Source: Mesorhizobium japonicum MAFF 303099
GTDB taxonomy: Bacteria > Pseudomonadota > Alphaproteobacteria > Rhizobiales > Rhizobiaceae
NCBI RefSeq assembly: GCF_000009625.1
Contig: NC_002678.2
Span: 124,001-188,000 of the forward strand
Length of the DNA: 64,000 bases
Direction of reading: 5' to 3'
Part shown: one piece after another, positions 9,453 through 19,623 of the stretch
Layout of the letters: the number at the start of each line of letters is the position of its first letter
How positions within the stretch are numbered: the stretch's first letter is position 1
Notes under the pieces: model-generated
Told to the model about the DNA's origin: nothing
Databases searched by the model: none
What the model saw: the letters and a program-made list of their open reading frames with translations, nothing else
Made by a program: the position numbers and the translations under genes

Positions 9453-10304
9453 TCAGGCAACGGGAACGTCCACATTGTCGATCAGTCGCGTCTTGCCCAG
9501 CCAGGCGGCGGCGAGAACACGGCCCGCGCGGTCGCGGCGCCAGGGCGCAAGCGTCAGGCTTTCGCGGGCCTCGACATAGTCGATCTTCTGGAAGCCTGCA
9601 GCGATGAGCGCGCGGTTGGCTTCTCCGGTTGCGTCATCTTGATGGGTGCCTGCCGCCAGTGCCGCTGCCGCCTTGTGCAGGATCACGTTGAGCCGGCGGG
9701 CGACAGCGAGTTCAGCCTCGTCGAGATAGGCGTTGCGTGACGACATTGCGAGGCCATGCGCGTCGCGTATGGTCGGGGCGCCGATGATCTCGACGGGAAG
9801 GTCGAGGTCGCGGCAGAGCTGCCTGACGACGCAAAGCTGCTGGTAGTCCTTCTCGCCAAAGACCGCACAGTCGGGCGTCGCCTGCAGAAAAAGCTTGGCC
9901 ACCACGGTGGCGACGCCCTCGAAGAAGGTGGGGCGGAAGTCCGATTCGAGCCCGGCGGACGGGCCGCCGACCGAGATCCTGGTGGCAAAGCCGGCGGGAT
10001 ACATCGCGCCGACCGTCGGCGTGAAGGCAAGATCGGCCTTGACCCTTGCCAGCAGGTCGAGGTCGCGGGCGAGCTGGCGCGGGTACTTGTCGAGATCCTC
10101 GCTCGGCGCGAATTGCGTCGGGTTGACGAAGATCGACACCACGCAGCGCTCTGCTTTTTCCCTGGCGATCCTGATCAGGGAGAGATGACCCTCATGCAGC
10201 GCGCCCATGGTTGGCACCATGGCAACGCGCAGGCCGTCGCGCCGCCAGTCACTGACCTGCGCGCGAAGTGCAGCGACGCTGTTGACGACCTCGGGACGGC
10301 TCAT
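9453..10304 (-). CDS. panC: pantothenate synthetase
   Basis: 283 residues. It condenses pantoate with beta-alanine using ATP, the last step of pantothenate (vitamin B5) synthesis. The nucleotidyl-transferase signature is His37-Glu-Gly-His40 within [12 protein letters not shown]; later landmarks are [15 protein letters not shown] and the MSSRN loop. The start codon overlaps the panB stop (ATGA), so the two are translationally coupled in the order panB-panC. Confidence 0.97.
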   Translation of the reverse strand: MSRPEVVNSVAALRAQVSDWRRDGLRVAMVPTMGALHEGHLSLIRIAREKAERCVVSIFVNPTQFAPSEDLDKYPRQLARDLDLLARVKADLAFTPTVGAMYPAGFATRISVGGPSAGLESDFRPTFFEGVATVVAKLFLQATPDCAVFGEKDYQQLCVVRQLCRDLDLPVEIIGAPTIRDAHGLAMSSRNAYLDEAELAVARRLNVILHKAAAALAAGTHQDDATGEANRALIAAGFQKIDYVEARESLTLAPWRRDRAGRVLAAAWLGKTRLIDNVDVPVA

Positions 10305-11161
10305 GATTCATCCCCGCCGTTTAAGTCCGAAGAGGCTTTTGAACCCGAAAAGACATGGCTAGGGCCGGGGAAAGTCCGGTCTCGCACCTCCGCTGCGTAG
10401 CGCTCGGCGGCGTTCGCGATCACGCTGCGCAGGTCGGCATATTCCTTGACGAATTTCGGCACGCGATCGACGGTTAGCCCGACCATGTCGTCGATGACCA
10501 GAATCTGGCCATCGCAGTCGCCGCTGGCACCGATGCCGATGGTTGGAATGGCGATGCGGCGTGTGATGTCGGCGGCGACCGCCTCGATGGTGCCCTCGAT
10601 GACCACGGAGAACGCGCCGGCCTTTTCGACGGCGCGCGCGTCCGCCATCAGCGCCGCGACAGTCTCATCCGTGCGGCCCTTGATCTTGTAGCCGCCGTCC
10701 TTTTCCACCGATTGCGGCAGCAGGCCGATATGACCCATGACCGGAATGCCGGCGGCGGCGATTGCCGCAATCTGCCCGGCCATGTCGACGCCGCCTTCAA
10801 GCTTCACCGCCTGGCAGCCGGTCTCGTCAACGATGCGCCGCGCTGAGGCCACAGCCTGCGCCGCCGAATCCTCGTAGCTGCCGGCCGGCATATCGACGAC
10901 CACGCAGGCCCTGGCCGAGCCGCGCATCACCGCTTGCCCATGCGCGATCATCATCCCCAGCGAGGCGCCGAGCGTCGTCGCATGGCCATGCAGGACCATG
11001 GAGACGCTGTCGCCGACCAGAAGCAGGTCGACATGCGGGTCGAGCAGGCGGGCGACGGGATAGGTGTAGGCGGTCAGGCAGACCAACGGGACGCCGCCCT
11101 TACGGCGGCGAATCAGCTCCGCGCCGATGCGAATGTCGGTGGTCGGCAGTTTCGTGGCCAA
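10301..11161 (-). CDS. panB: 3-methyl-2-oxobutanoate hydroxymethyltransferase
   Basis: 286 residues, slightly longer than the E. coli enzyme because of a C-terminal tail. It transfers a hydroxymethyl group from methylene-tetrahydrofolate to alpha-ketoisovalerate to give ketopantoate. The metal and substrate residues lie in DLLLVGDS, and other family landmarks are [15 protein letters not shown] and [17 protein letters not shown]. First gene of the panBC pair. An aspartate-based panD is not in the window. Confidence 0.97.
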   Translation of the reverse strand: MATKLPTTDIRIGAELIRRRKGGVPLVCLTAYTYPVARLLDPHVDLLLVGDSVSMVLHGHATTLGASLGMMIAHGQAVMRGSARACVVVDMPAGSYEDSAAQAVASARRIVDETGCQAVKLEGGVDMAGQIAAIAAAGIPVMGHIGLLPQSVEKDGGYKIKGRTDETVAALMADARAVEKAGAFSVVIEGTIEAVAADITRRIAIPTIGIGASGDCDGQILVIDDMVGLTVDRVPKFVKEYADLRSVIANAAERYAAEVRDRTFPGPSHVFSGSKASSDLNGGDES

Positions 11162-11391
11162 TCGTCACCTCCCTCGGCCCATGGCTGGATTGGATATCCG
11201 CATGGGCGCGCTGAGCTTTAGAAAGAGCGCAAAGGCTTGGCAAGCGCACATCCTGTCGCCTCTGCGGATCGCAGGCCTGTGTCGGCACCCCGGCGCGCCA
11301 TTTGCGCGCTCCCCGTGGCAAAACCCTTGCCTTCCCGAAGGCCTGACGCCATAAGCAGGAAACAGGCGCCGCCAGCGCAAAGGGCTCTGAG

Positions 11392-11790
11392 ATGAAGACT
11401 TTCCTGACGCAGTTTTTCACCTGGTGGAACAGCCAGACGCTGGGAACACGTCTGCACACCTGGCGGTACGGCAAGAGGGTTGGCCAGGACGAGGTCGGCA
11501 ATGTTTATTACGAAGGTGGCATCGATTCGGAAGGTCGCACGCGCCGCTGGGTCATCTACCGCAACTATTCGGAAGCTTCGGCCATACCGCCGGGCTGGCA
11601 TGGCTGGATCCACCACCGCGTCGATCTCGCCCCGGCCAGCGAGGACTACAAGCCGCGCGACTGGCAGAAGCCGCATCAGCCCAATCTGACCGGCACGCCG
11701 GCGGCCTACCGCCCGAAGGGCTCGGTGCTGACCAATCAGCATCGCCCACAGGTTACCGGTGACTACGACGCCTGGACGCCAGGGTCGTAA
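11392..11790 (+). CDS. NADH:ubiquinone oxidoreductase accessory subunit, NDUFA12 type
   Basis: 132 residues. Alphaproteobacterial complex I carries a few accessory subunits also found in mitochondria; this one matches NDUFA12/B17.2 by TWWNSQTLGTRLHTWRYG near the N-terminus, the GNVYYEGG motif and the RRWVIYRNYSEASAIPPGWHGWIHH core. It is peripheral and binds the matrix/cytoplasmic arm. It lies upstream of the DUF2155 gene, an arrangement common in this class. Most of the 230 bp before it, shared with the divergent panB, shows nothing else. Confidence 0.95.
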   Translation: MKTFLTQFFTWWNSQTLGTRLHTWRYGKRVGQDEVGNVYYEGGIDSEGRTRRWVIYRNYSEASAIPPGWHGWIHHRVDLAPASEDYKPRDWQKPHQPNLTGTPAAYRPKGSVLTNQHRPQVTGDYDAWTPGS

Positions 11791-11948
11791 CGGCCCCGGC
11801 TTGTACGATACTCCGACTTGTCACAGCACGAAGTGCAGGCCGGTCCTTTGTCGCCACAATTGGTGTTTAGCTGCTTGCTGATCAGAAAACGGCGACTAGC
11901 CTTGGCGATCGACGGAATCACCCGGGCACGAACCACCGGTACCCCTAT

Positions 11949-12545
11949 ATGAGCTTTTTCAATCGGATATCGACGGGCGGTCTGACGCTAGCCGCCGGCC
12001 TCGCCGTCAGCACCGCGGCCTTTGCGGCGTCGCCCGCACCGGCGACACCCGCCGCTCCCGCACCAGCCGCGCCCGCGGGATCGGATCGCATCACCAACCC
12101 GGTTGCCGAGTTTGCCGGCATCGACAAGATCACCGGCCGCATCATCACCTTCGACGTCTACATCGATGAGACGGTGCAGTTCGGCGCTTTGCAGGTGACG
12201 CCGCGCGTCTGTTATTCCCGGCCGCAGAACGAGGAGCCGAAGACCGATTCCTTCGTCGAGGTCGACGAGATCACGCTCGACCGCAAGATCCGCCGCATCT
12301 TCACCGGCTGGATGTTCGCCGAAAGCCCGGGCCTCAACGCCGTCGAGCATGCCGTCTATGACGTCTGGCTGAAGGAATGCAAACAGAAGTCCGATGTGCC
12401 GGCGCCGGATGCCACCAAGGCTGATGCACCCAAGGCCGATGCTTCGAAGCCGGTCGCGACCAAACCAGCCGCCGCCAAGCCTGCGGCCAGCCCGGATGCG
12501 GAACAGCCCGATCCCACGCAACCGGATACATCAGACGCCAACTGA
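11949..12545 (+). CDS. DUF2155 secreted/periplasmic protein
   Basis: 198 residues. A signal peptide (cleavage near AFA-ASP, about residue 27) is followed by an Ala/Pro linker, then the DUF2155 domain (about residues 50-145: ITGRIITFDVYIDETVQFG, then LQVTPRVCYSRP and a SPGLNAVEHAVYDVWLKEC ending). The two Cys of the domain may form a disulfide. The last 50 residues are a low-complexity tail of Lys/Ala/Asp/Pro repeats, longer than the domain needs. Function unknown; the family is restricted mostly to alphaproteobacteria and commonly sits by aat or NDUFA12. Confidence 0.9.
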   Translation: MSFFNRISTGGLTLAAGLAVSTAAFAASPAPATPAAPAPAAPAGSDRITNPVAEFAGIDKITGRIITFDVYIDETVQFGALQVTPRVCYSRPQNEEPKTDSFVEVDEITLDRKIRRIFTGWMFAESPGLNAVEHAVYDVWLKECKQKSDVPAPDATKADAPKADASKPVATKPAAAKPAASPDAEQPDPTQPDTSDAN

Positions 12546-12551
12546 TCCCTG

Positions 12552-12576
12552 GGAACCGTCGTGGCCACCATGCGTT
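12552..12576 (+). promoter_or_regulatory. consensus EcfG (general stress response) promoter
   Basis: GGAAC (12552-12556), 16 bp, then CGTT (12573-12576). This is an exact match to the alphaproteobacterial EcfG/RpoE consensus GGAAC-N16/17-CGTT. It ends 44 bp before the ATG of the SnoaL-like gene and begins just after the DUF2155 stop, the right place for a start about 35 bp upstream of that gene. Confidence 0.75.
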
Positions 12577-12620
12577 GGACCACAGACGACCGCGCATCGA
12601 CGCGCCCGGAGGATATTTCG

Positions 12621-13007
12621 ATGTCGGACACCAAGCGAATCACGGCCAGCAAGAAAGAACTGCTGGAACTCGAAAAAGGGTTCTGGACCGGCGACGCGGC
12701 CTATTACGCGGCCAATGCCGATACGGAATGCCTGGTGGCCTTTCCGCAAATGGCAAAGGCGATGGACAATGCCGACTTGGCCAAGACCGCGACCAAACCC
12801 AATCGCTGGCGCGATCTCGATATCGAGCTCAAGGGAATAATCGAGCCTGGCAGCGACATCATCATGCTGACCTATGAGGCGCATGCGACACGCGAGAACG
12901 GCGAACCCTACGCCGCGCTGGTCAGCACCGGCTATGTCCATCGCGTCAACGGCTGGAAGATGATGTTCCACTCGCAGACGCCGATCGAGGTAGCGGCCGC
13001 GAAGTAG
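12621..13007 (+). CDS. SnoaL/DUF4440-like protein under an EcfG-type promoter
   Basis: 128 residues with an NTF2/SnoaL-like cone fold: an N-terminal helix LELEKGFWTGDAAYYAANAD, a central FPQMAK segment, and paired strands IIMLTYEAHATR and YAALVSTGYVHRVNGWKMMFHSQTP near the C-terminus. I start it at 12621, where GGAGGA precedes the ATG; the in-frame ATG at 12561 falls inside the EcfG promoter. Proteins of this group bind small ligands or act as stress-induced isomerase-like enzymes, but the substrate is unknown. It interrupts the common DUF2155-aat neighbourhood and ends 10 bp from the converging aat. Confidence 0.8.
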   Translation: MSDTKRITASKKELLELEKGFWTGDAAYYAANADTECLVAFPQMAKAMDNADLAKTATKPNRWRDLDIELKGIIEPGSDIIMLTYEAHATRENGEPYAALVSTGYVHRVNGWKMMFHSQTPIEVAAAK

Positions 13008-13017
13008 GGCCCAATCC

Positions 13018-13635
13018 CTACGGAAAAAAGATAGCCTCGCCCTTCAGTGCTTCGGCCAACATCTTCTCATACTTGCCGCGCGGGACGTCGACAGCGCCGA
13101 AGCGCTTGAGGTGCTCTGTGGTGAATTGCGTATCAAGCAGAGCGAAGCCACGTGCCTTCAAGCGCTCGACAAGATGCACGAGGCAGATTTTCGACGCATC
13201 CGTCTCCTTGGAAAACATGCTTTCGCCGAAGAAAACCCGTCCAAGCGACACGCCATAGAGGCCGCCGACCAACTGGTCCTCGCGCCAGGCCTCGACCGAA
13301 TGGCAATGGCCCATTCGGTGCAACTGGACATAGGCCTCGCGGATCGGCGCGTTGATCCAGGTCGAGCGCCGCTCCTCGCGCTTTTCGGCACAGCCGTCGA
13401 TCGTCGCCTCGAAATCGAAGTCGAAACGGATGTCGAACAGGCTTTTGCGGATCGTCTTCCGCAGGCTTTTGGGCGTGTGGAACCCGTCGAGCGGGATGAT
13501 GCCGCGCGTCTCCGGCCGCACCCAGAACACTTCTGGGTCGCTGGCGCTTTCGGCCATCGGGAAGACGCCCGAAGCGTAGGCCTTGAGCAGAAGGTCGGTA
13601 GGGATGCGATAGCCAGGCGCGTAAGGGCGGGTCAT
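13018..13635 (-). CDS. aat: leucyl/phenylalanyl-tRNA-protein transferase
   Basis: 205 residues. It adds Leu or Phe from aminoacyl-tRNA to proteins with N-terminal Arg or Lys, marking them for the N-end rule (ClpS/ClpAP) pathway. Landmarks are the early [22 protein letters not shown], then [24 protein letters not shown] and the GESMFS segment. The length is short but normal for alphaproteobacterial Aat. It is 12 bp downstream of accC on the same strand, so it is likely the last gene of an aroQ-accB-accC-aat operon. Confidence 0.96.
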   Translation of the reverse strand: MTRPYAPGYRIPTDLLLKAYASGVFPMAESASDPEVFWVRPETRGIIPLDGFHTPKSLRKTIRKSLFDIRFDFDFEATIDGCAEKREERRSTWINAPIREAYVQLHRMGHCHSVEAWREDQLVGGLYGVSLGRVFFGESMFSKETDASKICLVHLVERLKARGFALLDTQFTTEHLKRFGAVDVPRGKYEKMLAEALKGEAIFFP

Positions 13636-13647
13636 CGCGTCCCCGGA

Positions 13648-14991
13648 CTACTCTTCCTTGGCCAGGTATTTTTCCAGCCAGTGGATGTCATAGTCGCCAT
13701 TGGCGATGTCGGCATTGCCGACCAGATCGCGAAACAGCGGCAACGTCGTCTTGATGCCGTCGACGACGAATTCATCCAGCGCCCGGCGCAGCCGCATCAT
13801 GCATTCGACGCGGTTGCGCCCATGCACGATCAGCTTGCCGATCAGGCTGTCGTAATAGGGCGGGATCTTGTAGCCGGAATAGACGCCGGAATCGACGCGG
13901 ATGCCGAGACCGCCTGGCGTGTGGAAATGCGTGATGGTGCCGGGCGAGGGGGTGAAGGTGCGCGGATCCTCGGCATTGATACGGCATTCGATGGCGTGGC
14001 CATTGAACTTGATGTCTTCCTGCTTGACCGAAAGACCGCCGCCGGAAGCGACGCGGATCTGTTCATGCACGAGATCGATGCCGGTGATTGCTTCCGTCAC
14101 CGGATGCTCGACCTGCAGGCGCGTGTTCATCTCGATGAAATAGAACTCGCCATTCTCGTAGAGGAACTCGATCGTGCCGGCGCCGGAATAGCCGAGATCG
14201 GCAATGGCCTTGGCGCAGATGCCGCCGATGCGGGACCGCTCCTCGGCGTTGAGCGCCGGCGAATTGGCCTCTTCCCAGACCTTCTGGTGACGCCGTTGCA
14301 GCGAACAGTCGCGCTCACCAAAATGCACGCCGCGGCCAAATCCGTCGCCGAACACTTGCACTTCGATGTGCCGCGGCTTCTGCAGGTACTTCTCGATGTA
14401 GACGGCGTCGTCGCCAAAAGCCGCGCCTGCTTCCGAGCGCGCCGTCTGCAGGGCGACCTCGAGGTCGGCCTCGCTGTGCGCGACCTTCATGCCGCGCCCG
14501 CCGCCGCCGGCCGAAGCCTTGATGATCACGGGATAGCCGATTTCGGCGGCGATGCGCTTGGCTTCCTTCTCCTCGGTCACCGCGCCGTCGGAACCGGGCA
14601 CCACCGGAATGCCGAGGCGCTTGGCGGTGCGCTTGGCCTCGATCTTGTCGCCCATGATGCGGATATGATCGCCGGACGGGCCGATGAAGGTGATGTTGTG
14701 CGCGGCCAATATGTCGGCGAACTTGGCATTCTCAGACAGGAATCCATAGCCCGGATGCACTGCGTCGGCGCCGGTGATCTCGCAGGCCGCGACGATCTGA
14801 TGGATGTTGAGATAGCTGTCGCGCGATGGCGGCGGGCCAATGCAGACGCTCTCGTCGGCAAGCCGCACATGCATGGCGTCGGCGTCGGCGGTCGAATGCA
14901 CCACCACCGTCTGGATGCCGAGTTCCTTGCAGGCGCGCAGCACCCGAAGCGCGATTTCGCCGCGATTGGCGATGAGGATCTTCTGGAACAT
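13648..14991 (-). CDS. accC: biotin carboxylase subunit of acetyl-CoA carboxylase
   Basis: 447 residues, standard length. It carboxylates biotin on AccB with ATP and bicarbonate, the first half-reaction of fatty-acid synthesis. The ATP-grasp fold is clear: N-terminal [19 protein letters not shown], the Gly-rich loop [11 protein letters not shown] (about residues 157-169), [27 protein letters not shown] and a C-terminal biotin carboxylase domain. accB lies 10 bp upstream. Confidence 0.98.
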   Translation of the reverse strand: MFQKILIANRGEIALRVLRACKELGIQTVVVHSTADADAMHVRLADESVCIGPPPSRDSYLNIHQIVAACEITGADAVHPGYGFLSENAKFADILAAHNITFIGPSGDHIRIMGDKIEAKRTAKRLGIPVVPGSDGAVTEEKEAKRIAAEIGYPVIIKASAGGGGRGMKVAHSEADLEVALQTARSEAGAAFGDDAVYIEKYLQKPRHIEVQVFGDGFGRGVHFGERDCSLQRRHQKVWEEANSPALNAEERSRIGGICAKAIADLGYSGAGTIEFLYENGEFYFIEMNTRLQVEHPVTEAITGIDLVHEQIRVASGGGLSVKQEDIKFNGHAIECRINAEDPRTFTPSPGTITHFHTPGGLGIRVDSGVYSGYKIPPYYDSLIGKLIVHGRNRVECMMRLRRALDEFVVDGIKTTLPLFRDLVGNADIANGDYDIHWLEKYLAKEE

Positions 14992-15001
14992 CCGGCCCGC
15001 T

Positions 15002-15460
15002 CTACTCGATCACGACGAGCGGCATGCCGTATTCGACCGGCGTCGCATCCTCGAACAGGATCGCCGTCACGGTGCCGGCGCGCGGCGAGGGGATCTGATT
15101 CATCGTCTTCATTGCCTCGATGATCAGCAGCGTCTGGCCTTCCTTGACCTTCTGGCCGACCTCGATGAACGGCTTGGCATCGGGCGACGGCGCCAGATAG
15201 GCGGTGCCGACCATTGGCGAGGCTACCGCGTTCTTCGACACGTCGACCGTGGCCGGAGCGGCCGCGACCGCAGGCTGGGCTGCTGCCGACGCATAGCTGG
15301 GCTGGGATGCGGCGATCGCATGGACGGCAGGGGCCTGCCGCGACACGCGCACCTTCAGGTCGCCCAGTTCAACCTCGATCTCGGTCAGGTTGGTGTCGTT
15401 CAGTATGCCCGCCAGATCGCGGATCAGTTGCTGGTCAACACCGGTCTTCTTTATCGACAT
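15002..15460 (-). CDS. accB: biotin carboxyl carrier protein of acetyl-CoA carboxylase
   Basis: 152 residues from the ATG at 15460 (AGAAGG ribosome site). An in-frame ATG at 15490 overlaps the aroQ stop as ATGA and would add 10 residues; either start is possible. The N-terminal helix-strand region (1-45) and Ala/Pro linker (45-80) lead to the biotinyl domain, with Lys118 in the EAMKTMNQI motif as the biotinylation site. It works with AccC next door and with AccAD encoded elsewhere. Confidence 0.97.
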   Translation of the reverse strand: MSIKKTGVDQQLIRDLAGILNDTNLTEIEVELGDLKVRVSRQAPAVHAIAASQPSYASAAAQPAVAAAPATVDVSKNAVASPMVGTAYLAPSPDAKPFIEVGQKVKEGQTLLIIEAMKTMNQIPSPRAGTVTAILFEDATPVEYGMPLVVIE

Positions 15461-15486
15461 TTTCGAGCCTTCTGTTTGTTGGCCAG

Positions 15487-15921
15487 TCATAGGCGTGCGG
15501 CCAGCGCCTGTAGCGCCAGCGTGTAGCCGAGCGGCCCAAAGCCACAGATCATGCCGACGGCGACCGGCGCGACCATGGAGACGTGGCGGAATGATTCCCG
15601 CGCATGGATGTTGGAAAGGTGAACTTCGGCGACCGGCAGCGGCGCGATCGAACGGATGGCGTCGTGGATCGCGATCGAGGTGTGGCTGTAGGCGCCTGGA
15701 TTGATGACGATGCCGGCAGCCTTGTCGCCGGCTTCCTGGATCCAGTCGACGAGGTCACCCTCGTGGTTCGACTGGCGGAAATCGATCCCGAGCCCGAGCG
15801 ACGCGCCGGCCTGCTTGCAGTCGTCAGCGATCGCGGCAAGCGTCTTGCCGCCATAGATGCCCGGCTCGCGCTTGCCGAGCGCGTTGAGATTGGGACCGTT
15901 CAGGACGAAAACCGTTTTCAA
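15487..15921 (-). CDS. aroQ: type II 3-dehydroquinate dehydratase
   Basis: 144 residues. It dehydrates 3-dehydroquinate to 3-dehydroshikimate in the shikimate pathway through an enolate intermediate. Type II features are the N-terminal [21 protein letters not shown] with catalytic Tyr23 in the flexible lid, [16 protein letters not shown] and [11 protein letters not shown] with the active-site His. The dodecameric enzyme is soluble. It is the promoter-proximal gene before accB-accC-aat, a conserved alphaproteobacterial order. Confidence 0.97.
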   Translation of the reverse strand: MKTVFVLNGPNLNALGKREPGIYGGKTLAAIADDCKQAGASLGLGIDFRQSNHEGDLVDWIQEAGDKAAGIVINPGAYSHTSIAIHDAIRSIAPLPVAEVHLSNIHARESFRHVSMVAPVAVGMICGFGPLGYTLALQALAARL

Positions 15922-16066
15922 AAAACCCGACCTTTTCCGGCGCCGGTATCAAACCGGCGCGCTGGGCCTCTATACCGGGCATAGTCGTCCGCGAAAAGAG
16001 CGCAAGTGCGTTCTTTCACTGTCCACAACAGGCCGAAATGCGCCGGTGAAGGAAACCCCGGGCTGA

Positions 16067-16867
16067 TCAAAGCGCGGCTTTCGCCGCCTTGATCTTTTCC
16101 GCCAACACGTCCTGCCCGAGAGCCCCGAACACGACCTCGTTGCCGACCACGTAGGACGGCGTTCCGGTGATCGCCAGCTTGTTGGCAAGATCGTAGGTCT
16201 TGGAGAAGGCCTCGGGGATCGAAGCATCCTTCATCTTCTCGCGCAGCGTCGCCTCGTCGGCGCCCAGCGAAAGCGCGACCTTGATCGCGGCCGCCTCGGT
16301 GGCGCGTCCCTGGCCGCCGAGCAGCGCATTGTGGAACTCGCCGTACTTTTCCGGCATCATCAGGTGGAACGCCATCGAAACGACGCTGGCTTTCTGCGAA
16401 TCCGGGCCGAGGATCGGGAATTCCTTGAGCACGAAGCGCAGATCCGGATCGGATTTGGTCAGCGCCCGCATGTCCTCGATGGCGCGTTTGCAGAAGCCGC
16501 AATTGTAGTCGTAGAACTCGACGATCGTCACCTTGCCGTTCGGATTGCCGACGACGCCGTCGAAGGCGGAGTTGAAGATCTGGTCCTTGGCGCCCTTGAT
16601 GACGCCGAGCGAGGCGATGCGCTGCTCTTCCTTCTGCTTGGCCTCGAGCGCGTCCTGCACTTCGAGCAGCACCTCAGGGTTCTTCAGGAGATAGTCACGG
16701 ATGATCCCTTCGACCTCGGCACGGTCGATCTTGGTATCGGCGGCCGTCTGGACAGGCTGCGCCGTACCGGCCTTGGCCATCTGTGGGCTGCCGGCCACGA
16801 AACCGAAAGCCAGCATGGCAAGGACTACAGCGACCCCCGTGGTGCCCAGCAGCAGTGCCTTTTTCAT
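16067..16867 (-). CDS. DsbA-family periplasmic thiol oxidoreductase
   Basis: 266 residues. It has an N-terminal signal or anchor segment (residues 5-26, AVVLAMLAFGFVAG), a helical N-terminal extension (about 45-90) of the kind seen in the DsbA-like Com1/ScsC group, then a thioredoxin fold with Cys123-Gly-Phe-Cys126 and the cis-Pro loop GTPSYVVG near residue 232. The CGFC centre and helical extension suggest an oligomeric disulfide isomerase/oxidase rather than classical CPHC DsbA; this is inference. Several genomes of this class have it next to the M48 protease gene, as here. Confidence 0.9.
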   Translation of the reverse strand: MKKALLLGTTGVAVVLAMLAFGFVAGSPQMAKAGTAQPVQTAADTKIDRAEVEGIIRDYLLKNPEVLLEVQDALEAKQKEEQRIASLGVIKGAKDQIFNSAFDGVVGNPNGKVTIVEFYDYNCGFCKRAIEDMRALTKSDPDLRFVLKEFPILGPDSQKASVVSMAFHLMMPEKYGEFHNALLGGQGRATEAAAIKVALSLGADEATLREKMKDASIPEAFSKTYDLANKLAITGTPSYVVGNEVVFGALGQDVLAEKIKAAKAAL

Positions 16868-16931
16868 CGTTTTCGTTCCTTTTGCCTGTTTCCTGGTCCG
16901 GCTGTGTCGCAGTGCGTGACCGGAAGGTTCA

Positions 16932-18323
16932 CTAGATCTTGTTTGACGATTTGTAGTTTATGATGTCCTGGGCGCGTATCCAGCGCGGCTCGCCGCGCTT
17001 CATCTGCTGCTGCGCCCGCATGGCGAAGATCTTCGCATCCTTGTAGTTACCGGAATAGAAATGACCTTCCGCCGTGGCCAGCTCGGCGCCCGGTATGTCA
17101 CCCAGCTCGCCGTAAGCCTGGGCCAGGTAGCGATAGCCTTCGGAATTTTCCTTGTCGCGGCCCAGGCCATTGTTGATCTGCACGACGGCTTTCTTCAGCG
17201 AGTCTGGCGTGCCGACCGCCATCAGCGCCTGGCCGAGCGAGACAGGCAGCAAGCCGGACCGCGCCGGATCGAGGCTGACCGCCTTGGCGTAGGCTTCCGC
17301 CGCGTCCTTGGGCTTGTTCGCCTTCATCAAGATGTCGCCGCGCAACTCCTGGAAATAGGCATTCTTCGGCTGCGCCTTGATCAGGGCATTGGTCTTGGCG
17401 AGTGCGCCGGCGATGTCGCCGTAAAGGTAGGTCGATTGGGCGTCGCCATACTGCGCGGCGAGGCTGCCTCTCATCTTTTGCAGCAGCCGCGCCGCGGCGG
17501 CCTGGCCTTCCATGTAGACGGCGATCTTCACCCGCATCATGTCATGGCGCTGCTGCAGCGTCGGCGGGTCGAGCTTGTCGACATTGGGGCTCTGCTTCAC
17601 CAGCACTTCGAGATTGGCGATGCGCTCCTGCGGCATCGGATGGCTGATCCGATAGGGATCGACTTGCGCACCCGACAGCGACAGCGCGGTCTGGAACCTC
17701 CGGAACGTCTTCAGCATGCCCATGCCGGACTGGCCGGTGGCGTTGAGATAGGTGATGGCGGAGCGGTCGGCCGTTATCTCCTCGGTGCGCTGATAGGCGA
17801 GGATGCTGCGCTGTGCCATCTCGCCGCCGCCGGCGGCCACGCCCATGCCGGCGCCGGCAAGGCCGCGGCTGTTGGTGGTCGCGCCAGCGACGATCGCGCC
17901 CGCGCCAAGCAAGGTCGCAATGATGGCCATCGTCTTGGCGCGCTCGAGCTGGTCACGCAGTTTCTGCTGGTGGCCGCCGGCGATATGGCCGGCCTCGTGC
18001 GCGATGACGCCGATGATCTCGTTGGGCGTTTCCGCCGTCATCAGCGCGCCGGTGTTGATGAACAGCCGTCGCCCGGTGACAAAAGCGTTGAAGCTGGAAT
18101 CATTGACCAGCACGATGTCGATGCCGTCATTCGCCAGCCCGGCTGCCTTGAAGATCGGCCGTGCATAGTCGCGCACCAAAGCCTCGATCTCGGCATCGCG
18201 CACCACCGGAACGCTCTGGGCGAAGGCGGTGACCGAACTTGCCACGGCAACGGCAAGGCCGAGCGAAAGCGTCGTGAAAACACGCGCGATCCTGGCAATC
18301 GTCGATCTGGGTCGGCTCAACAT
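16932..18323 (-). CDS. periplasmic M48 metalloprotease with TPR tail (BepA/YfgC-like)
   Basis: 463 residues from the ATG at 18323; an ATG at 18386 would put 21 extra residues before the signal peptide. The signal peptide spans about residues 12-36 (cleavage near AFA-QSV). The zinc motif is His109-Glu-x-x-His113 in IAHEAGHIAGG, and the third ligand Glu lies in EITADRSAI. A Gly-rich loop follows. The C-terminal 180 residues read as TPR-like helices (AYAKAVSLDP, YLAQAYGELGD). BepA-type proteins degrade or assist stalled outer-membrane proteins such as LptD; that role is inferred by family. Divergent from the aminotransferase gene. Confidence 0.92.
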   Translation of the reverse strand: MLSRPRSTIARIARVFTTLSLGLAVAVASSVTAFAQSVPVVRDAEIEALVRDYARPIFKAAGLANDGIDIVLVNDSSFNAFVTGRRLFINTGALMTAETPNEIIGVIAHEAGHIAGGHQQKLRDQLERAKTMAIIATLLGAGAIVAGATTNSRGLAGAGMGVAAGGGEMAQRSILAYQRTEEITADRSAITYLNATGQSGMGMLKTFRRFQTALSLSGAQVDPYRISHPMPQERIANLEVLVKQSPNVDKLDPPTLQQRHDMMRVKIAVYMEGQAAAARLLQKMRGSLAAQYGDAQSTYLYGDIAGALAKTNALIKAQPKNAYFQELRGDILMKANKPKDAAEAYAKAVSLDPARSGLLPVSLGQALMAVGTPDSLKKAVVQINNGLGRDKENSEGYRYLAQAYGELGDIPGAELATAEGHFYSGNYKDAKIFAMRAQQQMKRGEPRWIRAQDIINYKSSNKI

Positions 18324-18470
18324 GACGTGTTCACTGGTAGACGAGCGGGCGAAAGATGAAAAGTCGGCACCGGAAAACTTCCTCAACTTGTGATCCTCAC
18401 ATCAATCGGGCATTTGTGCGGCGCATGTATTCGGGGGCGTGGCGCGCCCAACCGTCGGGATAGGGATAAA

Positions 18471-19619
18471 ATGGTCGTTTCGCTCTCGCGTCGTGGCAAT
18501 GTCGAGCCGTTCCACGCCATGGATGTGCTGGCCGAAGCGAACCGGCTGAAAGCGCAGGGTGTGCCGGTGATCTCCATGGCGGTCGGCCAACCGTCCGATC
18601 CGGCGCCCGTACGGGTCCGAGCCGCCGCGGCCAGGGCCTTGCAGGACGGTCGCATCGGCTACACCGACACGCTGGGGCTAGCTGGCCTGCGCAAGGCGAT
18701 CGCCGAGCACTACGCGGATCACTATAGGCTGGAAGTCGAGCCCGCCCGGATCGCGGTGACCACCGGATCGTCCGCGGCCTTCAATCTCGCCTTCTTGGCT
18801 ATGTTCGATCCGGGCGATCGCGTTGCCATCGCGGCACCCGGCTACCCTGCCTATCGCAACATCATGGCGGCGCTCGGCATCGATGTGGTCGAGATCGAGC
18901 TCGGCGACGCGGCCTATCTGCATGCCGGTCATCTTGAGACCGCGCATCGCGAGAAACCGCTGAAGGGTGTGCTTTTTGCAAGTCCGGCCAATCCGACCGG
19001 TGCCGTCATACCGGCCGACGAACTGTCGGCGCTGGTCAATACGGCGGAGGCACTGGGGATCGCCGTCATTTCCGACGAAATCTACCACCGGTTGGCCTAT
19101 GGTGCGCCTGACACCACCGCACTTGCCTTCGGCAACAGCGTCACGGTGATCAATTCCTTCTCGAAATACTACTGCATGACCGGTTGGCGCATCGGCTGGA
19201 TGGTGTTGCCGGAAGAGCTGGTGCGGCCCGTCGAGCGCATCGCCCAGAGCCTCTACATTTCGCCGCCGGAACTCTCGCAGATCGCCGCGATCGAGGCCTT
19301 TGCCGCCACCGAAGAGCTGGAGGCGGTCAAAGGCCGCTATGCCTGGAATCGCGAACTGCTGATGAAGCGCCTGCCGGAACTCGGCTTTCCGCTGGCCGCG
19401 CCCATGGACGGCGCCTTCTATGCGTTTTGCGATGTCACCCGCCACAGCAATGACAGCATGGCCTTCGCGCGCAAGATGCTGGCCGAGGCGCATGTCGCGG
19501 CGACGCCCGGCCGCGATTTCGACACCCAGGCCGGACATCGCACGATGCGGTTTTCCTACGCCGGCAGCCATGACGACATGGTCGAGGCGATGGCGCGCAT
19601 CGAACGCTGGTTGAGGTAG
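18471..19619 (+). CDS. class I/II pyridoxal-phosphate aminotransferase
   Basis: 382 residues from the ATG at 18471; the in-frame codon at 18390 would overlap the regulatory region of the divergent protease. The fold-type I pattern is complete: [14 protein letters not shown] with [13 protein letters not shown], the [11 protein letters not shown] motif, [11 protein letters not shown], the PLP-binding Lys232 in [16 protein letters not shown], and an R-F motif near the end (TMRFSYA). It resembles AspC/AatA-like enzymes and DapC-type transaminases; the amino donor cannot be fixed. glsA follows 4 bp later, so the pair may link glutamate supply to transamination (inference). Confidence 0.9.
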   Translation: MVVSLSRRGNVEPFHAMDVLAEANRLKAQGVPVISMAVGQPSDPAPVRVRAAAARALQDGRIGYTDTLGLAGLRKAIAEHYADHYRLEVEPARIAVTTGSSAAFNLAFLAMFDPGDRVAIAAPGYPAYRNIMAALGIDVVEIELGDAAYLHAGHLETAHREKPLKGVLFASPANPTGAVIPADELSALVNTAEALGIAVISDEIYHRLAYGAPDTTALAFGNSVTVINSFSKYYCMTGWRIGWMVLPEELVRPVERIAQSLYISPPELSQIAAIEAFAATEELEAVKGRYAWNRELLMKRLPELGFPLAAPMDGAFYAFCDVTRHSNDSMAFARKMLAEAHVAATPGRDFDTQAGHRTMRFSYAGSHDDMVEAMARIERWLR

Positions 19620-19623
19620 CGCC

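Noticed and set aside
13111..15123. 670-codon open frame on the plus strand opposite aat and accC
   Set aside because: It covers two well-supported genes of the other strand and has no recognisable domain; the long frame arises from high third-position GC.
17061..18359. 432-codon open frame opposite the M48 protease gene
   Set aside because: Shadow of the protease gene with no domain and no ribosome site.
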